Below are positions 25,812 through 34,390 of a stretch of 64,000 bases of DNA, piece by piece. The stretch lies in the NCBI RefSeq assembly GCF_012641395.1, contig NZ_JABAIH010000006.1:62001-126000 (forward strand), given 5' to 3'. Every line of letters starts with the position of its first letter. Position 1 is the stretch's first letter. The notes beneath the pieces were generated by a model that saw only the letters and a list, made by a program, of their open reading frames with translations, was not told where the DNA came from and did not search any database. This DNA comes from Rhizobium sp. P32RR-XVIII. GTDB lineage: Bacteria > Pseudomonadota > Alphaproteobacteria > Rhizobiales > Rhizobiaceae. The position numbers were made by a program, and so were the translations under genes.

Positions 25812-26864
25812 ATGAAGACGATCAAAGGGCCGGGCTTGTTCCTCGGGCAGTTCGCGGGCGATGTTGCGCCTTTCAACTCATGGGATGCCATCACCAAATG
25901 GGCCGCTGATACCGGCTACAAAGGCGTGCAGGTTCCGACCTGGGCGGGCCAGCTGATCGATCTGAAGAAGGCCGCAAGCTCCAAGGATTATTGCGACGAA
26001 TTCGCCGGCAAGGCGCGCGAGAACGGTGTGGAAGTCACCGAATTGTCGACGCACCTGCAAGGGCAGCTTGTCGCCGTTCATCCGGCCTATGACGAAGCCT
26101 TCGACGGTTTTGCCGCACCCGAGGTGCGCGGTAATCCGAAGGCGCGGCAGGAGTGGGCCGTCGAGCAGGTCAAGATGGCGCTGACGGCCTCAAAACACCT
26201 CGGCATCAAGGCGCATGCCACCTTCTCCGGCGCGCTCGCCTGGCCCTTCATTTATCCGTGGCCGCAGCGTCCGGCCGGTCTCGTCGAGACCGCATTTGAC
26301 GAGCTTGCGCGCCGCTGGAAGCCGATCCTCGATCACGCAGATGCTCAAGGCGTCGATGTCTGCTACGAGATCCATCCCGGCGAAGACCTGCATGACGGCG
26401 TCACCTACGAGATGTTCCTGGAGCGCGTCGGAAACCATCCGCGCGCCAACATGCTCTACGACCCGTCGCACTATGTCCTGCAGTGCCTCGACTATCTGGA
26501 GAACATCGACATCTACAAGGACCGCATCAAGATGTTCCACGTCAAGGATGCGGAGTTCAATCCGACAGGGCGGCAGGGTGTCTACGGCGGTTATCAGGGC
26601 TGGGTCGAGCGCGCCGGCCGCTTCCGGTCGCTGGGCGACGGCCAGGTCGATTTCGGCGCCGTCTTTTCGAAGATGACCGCGAACGACTTCGACGGCTGGG
26701 CAGTGGTCGAATGGGAATGCGCCCTCAAACATCCGGAAGACGGTGCGCGCGAAGGGGCCGAATTCGTCAAGGCACATATCATCCGCGTGACGGAAAAGGC
26801 GTTCGACGATTTCGCCGGCAGCGGCACGGACCAGGCTGCGAATAGGCGGATGCTAGGGCTTTAA
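25812..26864 (+). CDS. Sugar (phosphate) isomerase/epimerase, xylose-isomerase-like TIM barrel
   Basis: 350 residues, ATG with AGGGAGGA upstream. The fold is the AP-endonuclease-2/xylose-isomerase-like TIM barrel. Metal-ligand segments are visible as CYEIHPGED (Glu), LYDPSHYVLQ (Asp, His), FHVKDAEF (His) and VVEWECA (Glu). Members of this group isomerise or epimerise sugars and keto-sugars. Together with the Gfo/Idh dehydrogenase 147 bp downstream and the importer upstream, it should process the imported sugar, perhaps as an oxidised 3-keto form; the substrate cannot be named. The gap to the next gene carries a palindromic repeat. Confidence 0.88.
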   Translation: MKTIKGPGLFLGQFAGDVAPFNSWDAITKWAADTGYKGVQVPTWAGQLIDLKKAASSKDYCDEFAGKARENGVEVTELSTHLQGQLVAVHPAYDEAFDGFAAPEVRGNPKARQEWAVEQVKMALTASKHLGIKAHATFSGALAWPFIYPWPQRPAGLVETAFDELARRWKPILDHADAQGVDVCYEIHPGEDLHDGVTYEMFLERVGNHPRANMLYDPSHYVLQCLDYLENIDIYKDRIKMFHVKDAEFNPTGRQGVYGGYQGWVERAGRFRSLGDGQVDFGAVFSKMTANDFDGWAVVEWECALKHPEDGAREGAEFVKAHIIRVTEKAFDDFAGSGTDQAANRRMLGL

Positions 26865-26871
26865 AGAGCAG

Positions 26872-26909
26872 TCCCCTCCCCAACCCCTCCCCACAAGGGG
26901 GAGGGGCTT
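26872..26909. repeat. GC-rich intergenic palindromic repeat, copy 3
   Basis: Same orientation and nearly the same sequence as 2609-2646 (a C-run, then CCCCTCCCCACAAGGGGG, then AGGGGCTT). It begins 8 bp after the isomerase stop codon. Confidence 0.75.
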
Positions 26910-26932
26910 TGGCCGCGGCGCTGCCGCGCGTT

Positions 26933-26974
26933 CTCTCCCCCTTGTGGGGGAGATGCCCGGCAGGGCAGAGGGGG
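26933..26974. repeat. Second palindrome of the copy 3 repeat
   Basis: CTCTCCCCCTTGTGGGGGAG is followed by GGCAGGGCAGAGGGGG. It is a partial inverted version of the same repeat type and shares its tail with the xylB-xylA gap element. Confidence 0.65.
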
Positions 26975-27010
26975 ACTTGTCTTCAAGCGATCAGATTTCA
27001 GGAGGAAATA

Positions 27011-28198
27011 ATGACAATCGAAAGCAAAGACGAGCAGACCCGCGAGCCGCGCATTCGTCTCGGCATGGTGGGCGGTGGCGCCGGCGCCTTTATCGGAGCC
27101 GTCCACCGCATGGCTGCCCGGCTCGACGACAAGTTTGAACTCGTTGCGGGAGCACTGTCTTCCACGCCGGAAAAGGCGGTCGCATCGGGCCGTGAGCTTG
27201 GCCTCGACCCGTCGCGCACCTATTCCAGCTATCGCGAGATGGCGATCCGCGAAGCGAAGCTGAAGAACGGCATCGAGGCGGTCTCGATCGTTACGCCGAA
27301 CCATGTCCATTATGACGCCGCCAAGGAGTTTCTGAAGCGGGGCATGCATGTCATCTGCGACAAGCCGCTGACCTCCAATCTGGCCGATGCGAAGAAGCTC
27401 AAGAAGGTGGCCGACGAAAGCGGTGCGCTTTTCGTGCTGACGCACAATTACACCGGTTATCCGATGGTGCGTCAGGCCAGGGAAATGATTGCCAATGGCG
27501 AGCTTGGCGATATCCGCGTCGTGCAGGCGGAATATCCGCAAGACTGGCTGACCGAGGCGGTCGAGCAGACGGGCCAGAAGCAGGCGGCATGGCGCACCGA
27601 CCCGGCGCAGTCCGGCGTCGGCGGTTCGACGGGCGATATCGGCACGCATGCCTATAACCTCGCCAGCTTCGTCAGCGGCCTTGAGCTCGACAGTCTGGCG
27701 GCCGATCTCGACAGCTTTGTTCCGGGCCGCCGGCTGGACGACAACGCCCACGTCATGCTGCGCTTCAAGGCCAAGAGTTCGGAAAAGCCGGCCAAGGGCA
27801 TGCTTTGGTGCAGTCAGGTAGCGCCCGGTCATGAGAACGGTCTGAAGGTCCGTGTTTACGGCACCAAGGGTGGTATCGAGTGGGTTCAGGCCGATCCGAA
27901 CTATCTCTGGTTCACACCGTTCGGCGAGCCGAAGCGACTGATCACCCGCGGCGGCGCCGGAGCAGGGGCCGCTGCGGCCCGCGTATCGCGCGTTCCGTCG
28001 GGTCATCCGGAAGGCTATCTGGAAGCCTTTGCGACCATCTACACCGAAGCCGCTCACGCAATCCACGCGGCGAAAAAAGGCAAGGCCGTTGACAAGGCCG
28101 TCATCTACCCGACCGTCGATGACGGCGTGAAGGGCGTTGCCTTCGTCGAGGCCTGCGTTGCTTCCTCCAAGAGGAACGGCGCCTGGGTCAAGGTCTGA
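27011..28198 (+). CDS. Gfo/Idh/MocA-family NAD(P)-dependent sugar dehydrogenase
   Basis: 395 residues from the ATG at 27011 after GGAGGAAATA. The N-terminal Rossmann domain has GMVGGGAGAFIGAVHRMA, and the family Lys motif appears as CDKPLTSN (instead of EKP). The C-terminal alpha/beta domain has the catalytic pattern STGDIGTHAYNLASFV with the conserved Asp and His. These enzymes oxidise a hydroxyl of free or cyclic sugars and polyols. It follows the isomerase/epimerase and probably shares its transcript. Product and substrate are not known. Confidence 0.88.
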   Translation: MTIESKDEQTREPRIRLGMVGGGAGAFIGAVHRMAARLDDKFELVAGALSSTPEKAVASGRELGLDPSRTYSSYREMAIREAKLKNGIEAVSIVTPNHVHYDAAKEFLKRGMHVICDKPLTSNLADAKKLKKVADESGALFVLTHNYTGYPMVRQAREMIANGELGDIRVVQAEYPQDWLTEAVEQTGQKQAAWRTDPAQSGVGGSTGDIGTHAYNLASFVSGLELDSLAADLDSFVPGRRLDDNAHVMLRFKAKSSEKPAKGMLWCSQVAPGHENGLKVRVYGTKGGIEWVQADPNYLWFTPFGEPKRLITRGGAGAGAAAARVSRVPSGHPEGYLEAFATIYTEAAHAIHAAKKGKAVDKAVIYPTVDDGVKGVAFVEACVASSKRNGAWVKV

Positions 28199-28321
28199 TC
28201 TTCGCGCCAATCGCCTGATTGATGCAACTTTTGAGCGCACTCTCTTCAATCTTAGGGAGTGCGCTCATTATCGTTTAACAGTGCCGTGGCAGAAGTGGGT
28301 GCAACCGGATGGAGAGACCCC

Positions 28322-28705
28322 ATGAAATCTTCTGCCAGACTACTGACATGTGCATTGGCGCTCGCAGCGTTTCCGGCATTGTCGCAGGAAGTTCCCAATC
28401 GGGTGCCCAACTTCTATGCTGGCCAGCGCGTTCCCGGAATGGTGAACGTACAGACGACTGTCTCCTTGTCGGTTCCTGTTGACGCGGCGCAGGAACTTGC
28501 CGACCAGATCAAGGCGGCCCAGAAAGGATTTTACGTCATGGCCGGCGGGCAATGCGATCTCATTCTGGAGACGCTGGCCGAGAGCTGCCAGATTACCAAT
28601 CTCACGAGCAGCGCGGATCTCAATCGCGGCTCGCGAAACGACATCATCGTGCGCGGCACTGTCACCATGGCCGTGAAGCTGAAGGACAGCCCGCAGAAGC
28701 CTTGA
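28322..28705 (+). CDS. Small secreted protein of unknown function
   Basis: 127 residues with a clear signal peptide (MKSSARLLTCALALAAFPA, cleavage after LSQ or nearby). The family is not recognised. The mature part of about 105 residues has a Cys pair (GGQCDLI and ESCQI) likely to form a disulphide. Alternating hydrophobic residues (IIVRGTVTMAVKL) suggest a beta-rich periplasmic domain. GGAGA precedes the ATG by eight bases. It stands alone between the Gfo/Idh gene and a convergent DoxX gene. Confidence 0.72.
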   Translation: MKSSARLLTCALALAAFPALSQEVPNRVPNFYAGQRVPGMVNVQTTVSLSVPVDAAQELADQIKAAQKGFYVMAGGQCDLILETLAESCQITNLTSSADLNRGSRNDIIVRGTVTMAVKLKDSPQKP

Positions 28706-28735
28706 TGCCGTTTCTTCGGCGTTAGGATGATCGAA

Positions 28736-28753
28736 GCGGCAGTTATCTGCCGC
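28736..28753. terminator. Hairpin between convergent genes
   Basis: Perfect 7 bp stem GCGGCAG / CTGCCGC with loop TTAT. It lies between the secreted-protein stop (28705) and the DoxX stop (28775) and could serve both strands. Confidence 0.5.
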
Positions 28754-28774
28754 CTCTGATCGTGCGAGACTGTT

Positions 28775-29176
28775 TTAGGCTGCCACTTGCTTTCGCTTCA
28801 TCAGCGCATCGATGCTGAACGGACCGGCACCGGCCGCGACGAAGTACAGGAATAGGAAGCAGAAGAGGATTGCGGCCACGCCGCCATTCTGCGCCGGGTA
28901 GAAGCTCTTCGGCGCATGCGCGATGAAATAGGCGAAAGCCATCAGGCCGGCGAGGACGAAAGCTGCAACGCGCGTCTTGAAGCCGACCAGCACAAGGAAG
29001 CCCAGCGTCAGTTCCAGCAACCCTGCGATCCATGGGAGCGAGCCGACCGGTGGAACGCTCGCTGCGGCCGGAAAATGCAGGATCTTCTGCGTTCCGTAGC
29101 TGAAGAGTACAAACGACGAGACGATGCGCAGCACGCTGAGAAGATGGGGCTGCAGCAGATGGATCGAAGAGAGCAT
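28775..29176 (-). CDS. DoxX-family membrane protein
   Basis: 133 residues from the ATG at 29176, which has AAAGGAATCC upstream. Four hydrophobic helices with the DoxX pattern: an N-terminal RIVSSFVLFSYGTQKI, then GLLELTLGFLVLVG, a central helix AAFVLAGLMAFAYF, and the conserved HAPKSFYPAQNGG before the last helix. DoxX proteins are integral membrane proteins of uncertain biochemical role, some linked to redox stress. It appears monocistronic. Confidence 0.85.
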   Translation of the reverse strand: MLSSIHLLQPHLLSVLRIVSSFVLFSYGTQKILHFPAAASVPPVGSLPWIAGLLELTLGFLVLVGFKTRVAAFVLAGLMAFAYFIAHAPKSFYPAQNGGVAAILFCFLFLYFVAAGAGPFSIDALMKRKQVAA

Positions 29177-29407
29177 AGGATTCCTTTCATCCCCCAAGAA
29201 TTCAGAGACGTCTCTATCGACGGTCGCCGGAATGACAAATCACGACTGCTGACATTAGCGTTATCGGATATAGCTGGAGGCGCGGCCAGATTCCACGGCG
29301 CCGATCGCCCAGCGGAGAATGGCGCACCTGCAACGTTACAGTTTAGTCTGTACAAGCCATCGATGCTTGGCTAAACCGCCACTATGCCGCAATCCACGGG
29401 GTTCCAG

Positions 29408-30781
29408 ATGTACGATCCGAAGCTTCTTGCCGCTCGCTTTCCGGGCGATTTCACCTTTGGCGTTGCAACGGCTGCTTTCCAGATCGAGGGCGCCTCAAGG
29501 GCCGACGGGCGTAAGCCGTCCATCTGGGACGCCTTCTGCAACATGCCGGGGCGCGTCTATAACCGCCAGAACGGTGATGTCGCCTGCGATCACTACAATC
29601 GCCTCGATGAGGACCTCGATCTCATCAAATCGATGGGTGTGAAGGCGTACCGTTTTTCGATTGCCTGGCCACGCATTATTCCCGACGGCACCGGACCGGT
29701 GAACGAAGCCGGCCTCGATTTCTACGATCGTCTGGTCGACGGCTGCAAGGCGCGCGGCATCAAGACCTTCGCTACGCTCTATCATTGGGACCTGCCGTTG
29801 ACCTTGATGGGAGATGGCGGCTGGACGGCGCGTTCGACGGCTTACGCCTATCAGCGCTACGCCCAGACCGTCATGCGCCGTCTTGGCGACCGGCTCGACA
29901 GCGTGGCCACGTTCAACGAACCATGGTGCATCGTCTGGCTCAGCCACCTTTACGGCATCCATGCGCCGGGCGAACGTAATATGCAGGCAGCGCTCTATGC
30001 CATGCACACCATGAACCTTGCCCACGGTCTCGCCGTCGAAGCTGTCCGGTCCGAAGCGCCGAATGTTCCGGTGGGCCTAGTGCTCAACGCGATGTCCGTC
30101 ATTCCAGGTTCGCAGAGCGAGGCAGACCTTGCTGCCGGTGAGCGGGCGCATCAGTTCCACAATGGTGCCTTCTTCGATCCCGTCTTCAAGGGCGAATATC
30201 CGCCGGAGTTCGTGGCAGCGCTCGGCGATCGCATGCCGATGGTCGAGGACGGCGATTTGAAGATCATCAGCCAGAAGCTCGATTGGTGGGGCCTCAACTA
30301 TTACACGCCTTTGCGCGTTGGCGACGATCCGGCCAGGAGCGGCGATTTTCCTTGGACGCTTGAGGCGCCGCGTGTCAGCGACGTGAAGACCGATATCGGC
30401 TGGGAAGTCTATGCGCCGGGCCTGAAGAATGTCGTCGAGGATCTTTATCGCCGCTACGAGTTGCCGGAGTGCTACATCACCGAAAACGGGGCCTGCTACA
30501 ACATGGGCATCGTCAATGCGGAGGTCGACGATCAGCCGCGCCTCGATTATTACAGCGATCACCTTGCTGTCGTCGCCGATCTCATCAAGGATGGCTATCC
30601 GATGCGCGGCTATTTCGCCTGGAGCCTGATGGACAATTTCGAGTGGGCGGAAGGCTACAAGATGCGTTTCGGCCTAGTCCATGTCGACTATGAAACGCAG
30701 GTGCGCACCGTCAAGAAGAGCGGCAAGTGGTATCGCGAGCTTGCGAGCCAGTTTCCCAAGGGCAATCACAAGACGACATGA
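29408..30781 (+). CDS. Beta-glucosidase, glycoside hydrolase family 1 (Agrobacterium Abg-like)
   Basis: 457 residues from the ATG at 29408, chosen because the N-terminus then matches that of the Agrobacterium enzyme (LAARFPGDFTFGVATAAFQI). The acid/base Glu is at 171 (TFNEPW) and the nucleophile Glu at 359 (YITENG), one higher than the Abg numbering 170 and 358 as I recall it. Retaining hydrolase for beta-glucosides and cello-oligosaccharides. There is no signal peptide, so it acts in the cytoplasm on imported glycosides. An FMN reductase gene follows 48 bp later. Confidence 0.95.
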   Translation: MYDPKLLAARFPGDFTFGVATAAFQIEGASRADGRKPSIWDAFCNMPGRVYNRQNGDVACDHYNRLDEDLDLIKSMGVKAYRFSIAWPRIIPDGTGPVNEAGLDFYDRLVDGCKARGIKTFATLYHWDLPLTLMGDGGWTARSTAYAYQRYAQTVMRRLGDRLDSVATFNEPWCIVWLSHLYGIHAPGERNMQAALYAMHTMNLAHGLAVEAVRSEAPNVPVGLVLNAMSVIPGSQSEADLAAGERAHQFHNGAFFDPVFKGEYPPEFVAALGDRMPMVEDGDLKIISQKLDWWGLNYYTPLRVGDDPARSGDFPWTLEAPRVSDVKTDIGWEVYAPGLKNVVEDLYRRYELPECYITENGACYNMGIVNAEVDDQPRLDYYSDHLAVVADLIKDGYPMRGYFAWSLMDNFEWAEGYKMRFGLVHVDYETQVRTVKKSGKWYRELASQFPKGNHKTT

Positions 30782-30829
30782 CCGCACTGCCGATGGCGCG
30801 AATCGAAGCGAAGGCGTAAGCCGGACCGC

Positions 30830-31378
30830 ATGGAAAAGCCGATCCTACTCTATGCGCTTTGTGGCAGCCAGCGGCTGGCCTCGACGAACCGCCTGCTGCT
30901 GGAAGCCCTTAGCGAGCATGCGCCTGAGGGCATATCGATCGAAATCTGCGATCTGATCGGCGACCTGCCGATCTTCAATCCTGATCGGGAAGGCGAGAGC
31001 ACGCCGGCGGTCGTCGAAGAGTTTGCGACGAAGGTCCGCGCGGCAGATGGCGTCATCGTCGCCTGTCCGGAATATGCGCATGGCATCCCAGGGGGTTTCA
31101 AGAATGCTCTGGACTGGCTGGTCTCCCGTGACGAGGTGCCGTTCAAGCCGCTGATGCTCGCTCACACCTCGCATCGCGGCGAATTCGTACTGTCACAGCT
31201 GCAAGAGGTACTGACGACGATGTCCTTTGCGATCATTCCGCAGGCTTTCCTGAGAGTCCCGGTTCTCGGCAAGACGCCAGATGCGCAACGAGAGGCGCTG
31301 ATGGCTGCGGCGAAAGATGGAATTCTGGCGGTTGCCCTGAATACCTTCCGCGCAGCGATCGAGAAGACCGCCTTCTGA
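30830..31378 (+). CDS. NADPH-dependent FMN reductase-family flavoprotein
   Basis: 182 residues, flavodoxin-like fold. The phosphate-binding loop is GSQRLASTNRLLLEAL, and the flavin ring contact region is CPEYAHGIPGGFKNALDWL, both typical of the NADPH-dependent FMN reductase/ArsH/ChrR group. It probably reduces quinones or other electrophiles with NAD(P)H. It lies 48 bp after the beta-glucosidase gene on the same strand, so the two may be cotranscribed; a functional link, for example detoxifying aglycones, is only speculation. Confidence 0.85.
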   Translation: MEKPILLYALCGSQRLASTNRLLLEALSEHAPEGISIEICDLIGDLPIFNPDREGESTPAVVEEFATKVRAADGVIVACPEYAHGIPGGFKNALDWLVSRDEVPFKPLMLAHTSHRGEFVLSQLQEVLTTMSFAIIPQAFLRVPVLGKTPDAQREALMAAAKDGILAVALNTFRAAIEKTAF

Positions 31379-31646
31379 ATGGCGTTTCTCCTGAAGTGAG
31401 AGGCTTTTTTCTTCGGCGCTCAATTCAAAGAAAAAATCTCTCTGTTTAATCCGCTATCATTCCGCCCATAAGATATGGCGTTTCGCGGCGCATGGCTGCC
31501 ATGCGTGGATGAAATTGAACGTTACGGTTTTGCAATGTTAAAGACTGCCTCTCTGTTCCGAATGCGCTACCGAATGCCGGCCTGACTCAAGCGCCTGTCC
31601 TGGGCCCTTCGATGCGCACAGGATTTTTTGAACTTCGAGAGCATAG

Positions 31647-32714
31647 ATGCAACCCGACCCCAAACCCGCCGCCGCAAATGCCGTTGTCTTTGAGAATGTA
31701 TCGAAACGCTTCGGCGCCGAAGGCAAATCCTTCACCGCCGTTGACGCGGTCGATTTTGCCGTCGCGCGCGGCTCCATCACCGGCATCATCGGCCGCTCCG
31801 GCGCCGGCAAGTCGACGCTGATCCGCCTTGTCAATGGGCTGGAGCGCCCGACAAGCGGCAAGGTCATCGTCGACGGTGTCAATGTGCCCGATCTGGATGA
31901 GGCCGGCCTACGGGCTCTCCGCCGTTCGGTTGGCATGATCTTCCAGCATTTCAACCTGCTTTCCTCGCGCACTGCCTACGGGAATGTCGCGCTGCCCCTG
32001 GAAATCGCCGGTTTCGATCGGGATGCCATCCGCGCGCGCGTCGAGCCTCTGCTCGATCTCGTTGGCCTTTCCGACAAGCGCGACCGCTATCCGGCCGAAC
32101 TTTCCGGCGGCCAGAAGCAGCGCGTTGGTATCGCCCGCGCGCTTGCCACGCAGCCGAAGCTCTTGCTTTCCGACGAAGCGACCTCGGCGCTCGACCCGGA
32201 AACCACCCAGTCGATCCTCGAACTGCTGAAGCGCATCAATGCCGAGCTCGGCCTTACCGTGCTTCTGATCACGCACGAGATGGAAGTCGTCAAAGCCGTT
32301 ACAAGCGACGTCGCCGTAATCGACCGGGGCGTTATCGTCGAGCGCGGCCGCACCTTCGATGTATTCACACGGCCGCAACATGCGACGACGCGGGCGCTTC
32401 TTGCCGGCCTCCCGGGCTCGAAGCTTCCGACAGCGCTCGCATCCAGCCTGCAGCCGCAAAAGGCGGCGGGCGGGCGCGTTGCCGTGCGTGTCACTTTCTT
32501 CGGCGCGACCGCGGAACAGCCGCTGATCTCGCAGCTTATTCAAACATTGGGTTCGGACATCAATATCATCGCCGGCACGGTCGATGAGATCGGCGGAGAG
32601 CCCTATGGCTCGCTCATCATCGCCTATTCGGCCGATGATGCGACCACCGCGAAAGCGGACAGATTCTTCGAAATGAATGGCCTCATTGCGGAGGTGCTCG
32701 GCTATGTCGCCTGA
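31647..32714 (+). CDS. metN: Methionine ABC importer ATPase
   Basis: 355 residues. Walker A GRSGAGKST, signature LSGGQKQRVGIARAL, Walker B LLLSDEATSALDPET and the H-loop LLITHEMEVVK are all intact. The C-terminal 90 residues form the NIL regulatory domain (VRVTFFGATAEQPLISQLIQ) that binds methionine and inhibits transport. This NIL domain and the SDEATSALD Walker B are diagnostic of MetN. metI overlaps its 3' end by 11 bp and metQ follows. The 268 bp upstream hold a 17 bp palindrome but no recognisable SAM riboswitch. Confidence 0.95.
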   Translation: MQPDPKPAAANAVVFENVSKRFGAEGKSFTAVDAVDFAVARGSITGIIGRSGAGKSTLIRLVNGLERPTSGKVIVDGVNVPDLDEAGLRALRRSVGMIFQHFNLLSSRTAYGNVALPLEIAGFDRDAIRARVEPLLDLVGLSDKRDRYPAELSGGQKQRVGIARALATQPKLLLSDEATSALDPETTQSILELLKRINAELGLTVLLITHEMEVVKAVTSDVAVIDRGVIVERGRTFDVFTRPQHATTRALLAGLPGSKLPTALASSLQPQKAAGGRVAVRVTFFGATAEQPLISQLIQTLGSDINIIAGTVDEIGGEPYGSLIIAYSADDATTAKADRFFEMNGLIAEVLGYVA

Positions 32715-33372
32715 TATGCTCTTCAACCTGCTCTACAAGGCGCTTCTCCAGACGCTGCAGATGGTGGCCATCTCCGGCCTCGTCGGCTCGCTGATCGGCC
32801 TGCCGATCGGCGTATTCCTGGCGACCAGCGGCAAGGGCGAGCTTTTCCCGGCCCCCGTCAGCAACCGCGTCATTGGCGCGATCGTCAACGCGGCGCGCTC
32901 GACGCCCTTCATCATCCTCGTCGTGGCCATCATTCCCTTCACCCGCCTCGTCACCGGCACCTCGATAGGCACCTATGCGGCGATCGTGCCGCTTACGATC
33001 GCGACCATTCCTTTCGTCGCGAGACTTGCGGAGGCGGCGATCCGCGAGGTGGACAAGGGCTTGATTGAGGCTGCCCGCGCCATGGGCGCGACACCGCTGC
33101 AGATCGTCTTCAAGGTGCTGCTTGCCGAAGCCAAGCCCGGGCTTGCCCTGGCGCTCACTCTCACGCTGGTCAGCCTGGTCGGTTATTCCGCCATGGTCGG
33201 CGCGGTTGGCGGCGGCGGCCTCGGAGACCTCGGCATCCGCTACGGCTACCAGCGCTTCATGCCGGAAGTGATGCTTGCTGTCGTCGTGGTGCTGATCGTG
33301 CTCGTCCAGCTCATCCAGAGCGCGGGCGATGCGCTCGCCCGCCGCTTCGACAAGCGCAGCCGTAAGACCTGA
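32704..33372 (+). CDS. metI: Methionine ABC importer permease
   Basis: 222 residues from the ATG at 32704, which overlaps the end of metN and has GGAGG ten bases upstream. Five membrane helices. The EAA-type coupling loop is IREVDKGLIEAARAMGATPL, followed by the family pattern SAMVGAVGGGGLGDLGIRYG. Conducts D/L-methionine across the inner membrane with MetN and MetQ. Confidence 0.94.
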   Translation: MSPDMLFNLLYKALLQTLQMVAISGLVGSLIGLPIGVFLATSGKGELFPAPVSNRVIGAIVNAARSTPFIILVVAIIPFTRLVTGTSIGTYAAIVPLTIATIPFVARLAEAAIREVDKGLIEAARAMGATPLQIVFKVLLAEAKPGLALALTLTLVSLVGYSAMVGAVGGGGLGDLGIRYGYQRFMPEVMLAVVVVLIVLVQLIQSAGDALARRFDKRSRKT

Positions 33373-33442
33373 TTTCCGAAATCCAGCCTCCCAAGACTGG
33401 CCGCTTGCCAACCTGTTTGAACGATAACTGAAGGAGACATCC

Positions 33443-34219
33443 ATGAAGAAGCTCATCCTCGCAGCCGCACTCGCTGCCTTCGCCGCCTTCCCGGCGCTTG
33501 CGGAAACCATTAAGGTCGGCGTGACCCCCGGCGAGCACGCTCAGATCATGGAGAAGGTCAAGGAAATCGCAGCCAAGAAGGGCCTGGACGTCGAGATCCT
33601 CGAATTCTCCGACTATGTGGTTCCGAACCAGGCGCTGGCCGACGGCGAACTTAATGCCAATTCCTTCCAGCACCAGCCGTATCTAGACAACCAGATTGCC
33701 GACCGCGGCTTCGACATCGTCAGCGTCGGCCTCACCATTACCACCCCGATGGGCGTCTATTCCAAGAAGGTGAAGAACCTCGACGAGCTGAAGGATGGCG
33801 CGACGATCGGCATTCCGAACGATCCGACCAATGGCGGCCGTGCTCTTCTGGTCCTTGCCTCCAAGGGTCTGATCAAGGTGAAGCCGGATGCCGGATTGAA
33901 GGTGACCCCGGCCGACATTACCGAAAACCCGAAGAACATCGAGTTTGCCGAGCTTGATGCAGCCCAGCTGCCGCGCTCGCTGGATGATGTCGATGCCGCT
34001 GTTATCAACACCAACTACGCGCTGGAAGCTGGCCTCAACCCGAAGAAGGATGCGATCGCCATCGAACGCGAAAAGTCTCCCTATGCAAACGTCATTGCGG
34101 TGCGCAGTCAGGACAAGGATCAGCCCTGGGTCAAAACCCTGGTGGAGTCTTATCACAGCGATGCCGTCAAGCAGTTCATCGCTGACACCTTCAAGGGTAC
34201 CGTGATCGCCAGCTGGTAA
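33443..34219 (+). CDS. metQ: Methionine-binding protein
   Basis: 258 residues of the NlpA/MetQ family. The signal peptide MKKLILAAALAAFAAFPALA ends in Ala and has no lipobox Cys, so the protein is predicted to be soluble in the periplasm, unlike the lipoprotein MetQ of E. coli. Two-lobe fold with the family segments NANSFQHQPYLDNQI and GIPNDPTNGGRALLVL. Third gene of metNIQ. A strong terminator follows. Confidence 0.94.
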   Translation: MKKLILAAALAAFAAFPALAETIKVGVTPGEHAQIMEKVKEIAAKKGLDVEILEFSDYVVPNQALADGELNANSFQHQPYLDNQIADRGFDIVSVGLTITTPMGVYSKKVKNLDELKDGATIGIPNDPTNGGRALLVLASKGLIKVKPDAGLKVTPADITENPKNIEFAELDAAQLPRSLDDVDAAVINTNYALEAGLNPKKDAIAIEREKSPYANVIAVRSQDKDQPWVKTLVESYHSDAVKQFIADTFKGTVIASW

Positions 34220-34247
34220 GCGAGAGCTTAAATTTCCGGCTTGATCT

Positions 34248-34282
34248 GACCCTTCCCGCTTGGCGGGAAGGGTCTTTTTCGT
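34248..34282 (+). terminator. Intrinsic terminator of metNIQ
   Basis: Perfect 12 bp stem GACCCTTCCCGC / GCGGGAAGGGTC with loop TTG, followed by TTTTTCGTTTTT, 29 bp after the metQ stop. Confidence 0.93.
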
Positions 34283-34390
34283 TTTTAAAATTCGCATTTG
34301 AAAAAGTCATGCTGAGCAATTCTCGTGCTGCGGCTTTAACCGTTTTTGAAACCTTGGCTGGCAAGGTCCCCGAGGGTTGAGGATCAATGT

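Noticed and set aside
26861..28249. 462-codon minus-strand frame opposite the Gfo/Idh gene
   Set aside because: Antisense to a complete dehydrogenase with a good ribosome binding site; no motifs in the frame itself.
31379..31646. SAM riboswitch before metNIQ
   Set aside because: The conserved SAM-II core could not be found by eye; only an unrelated palindrome is present.
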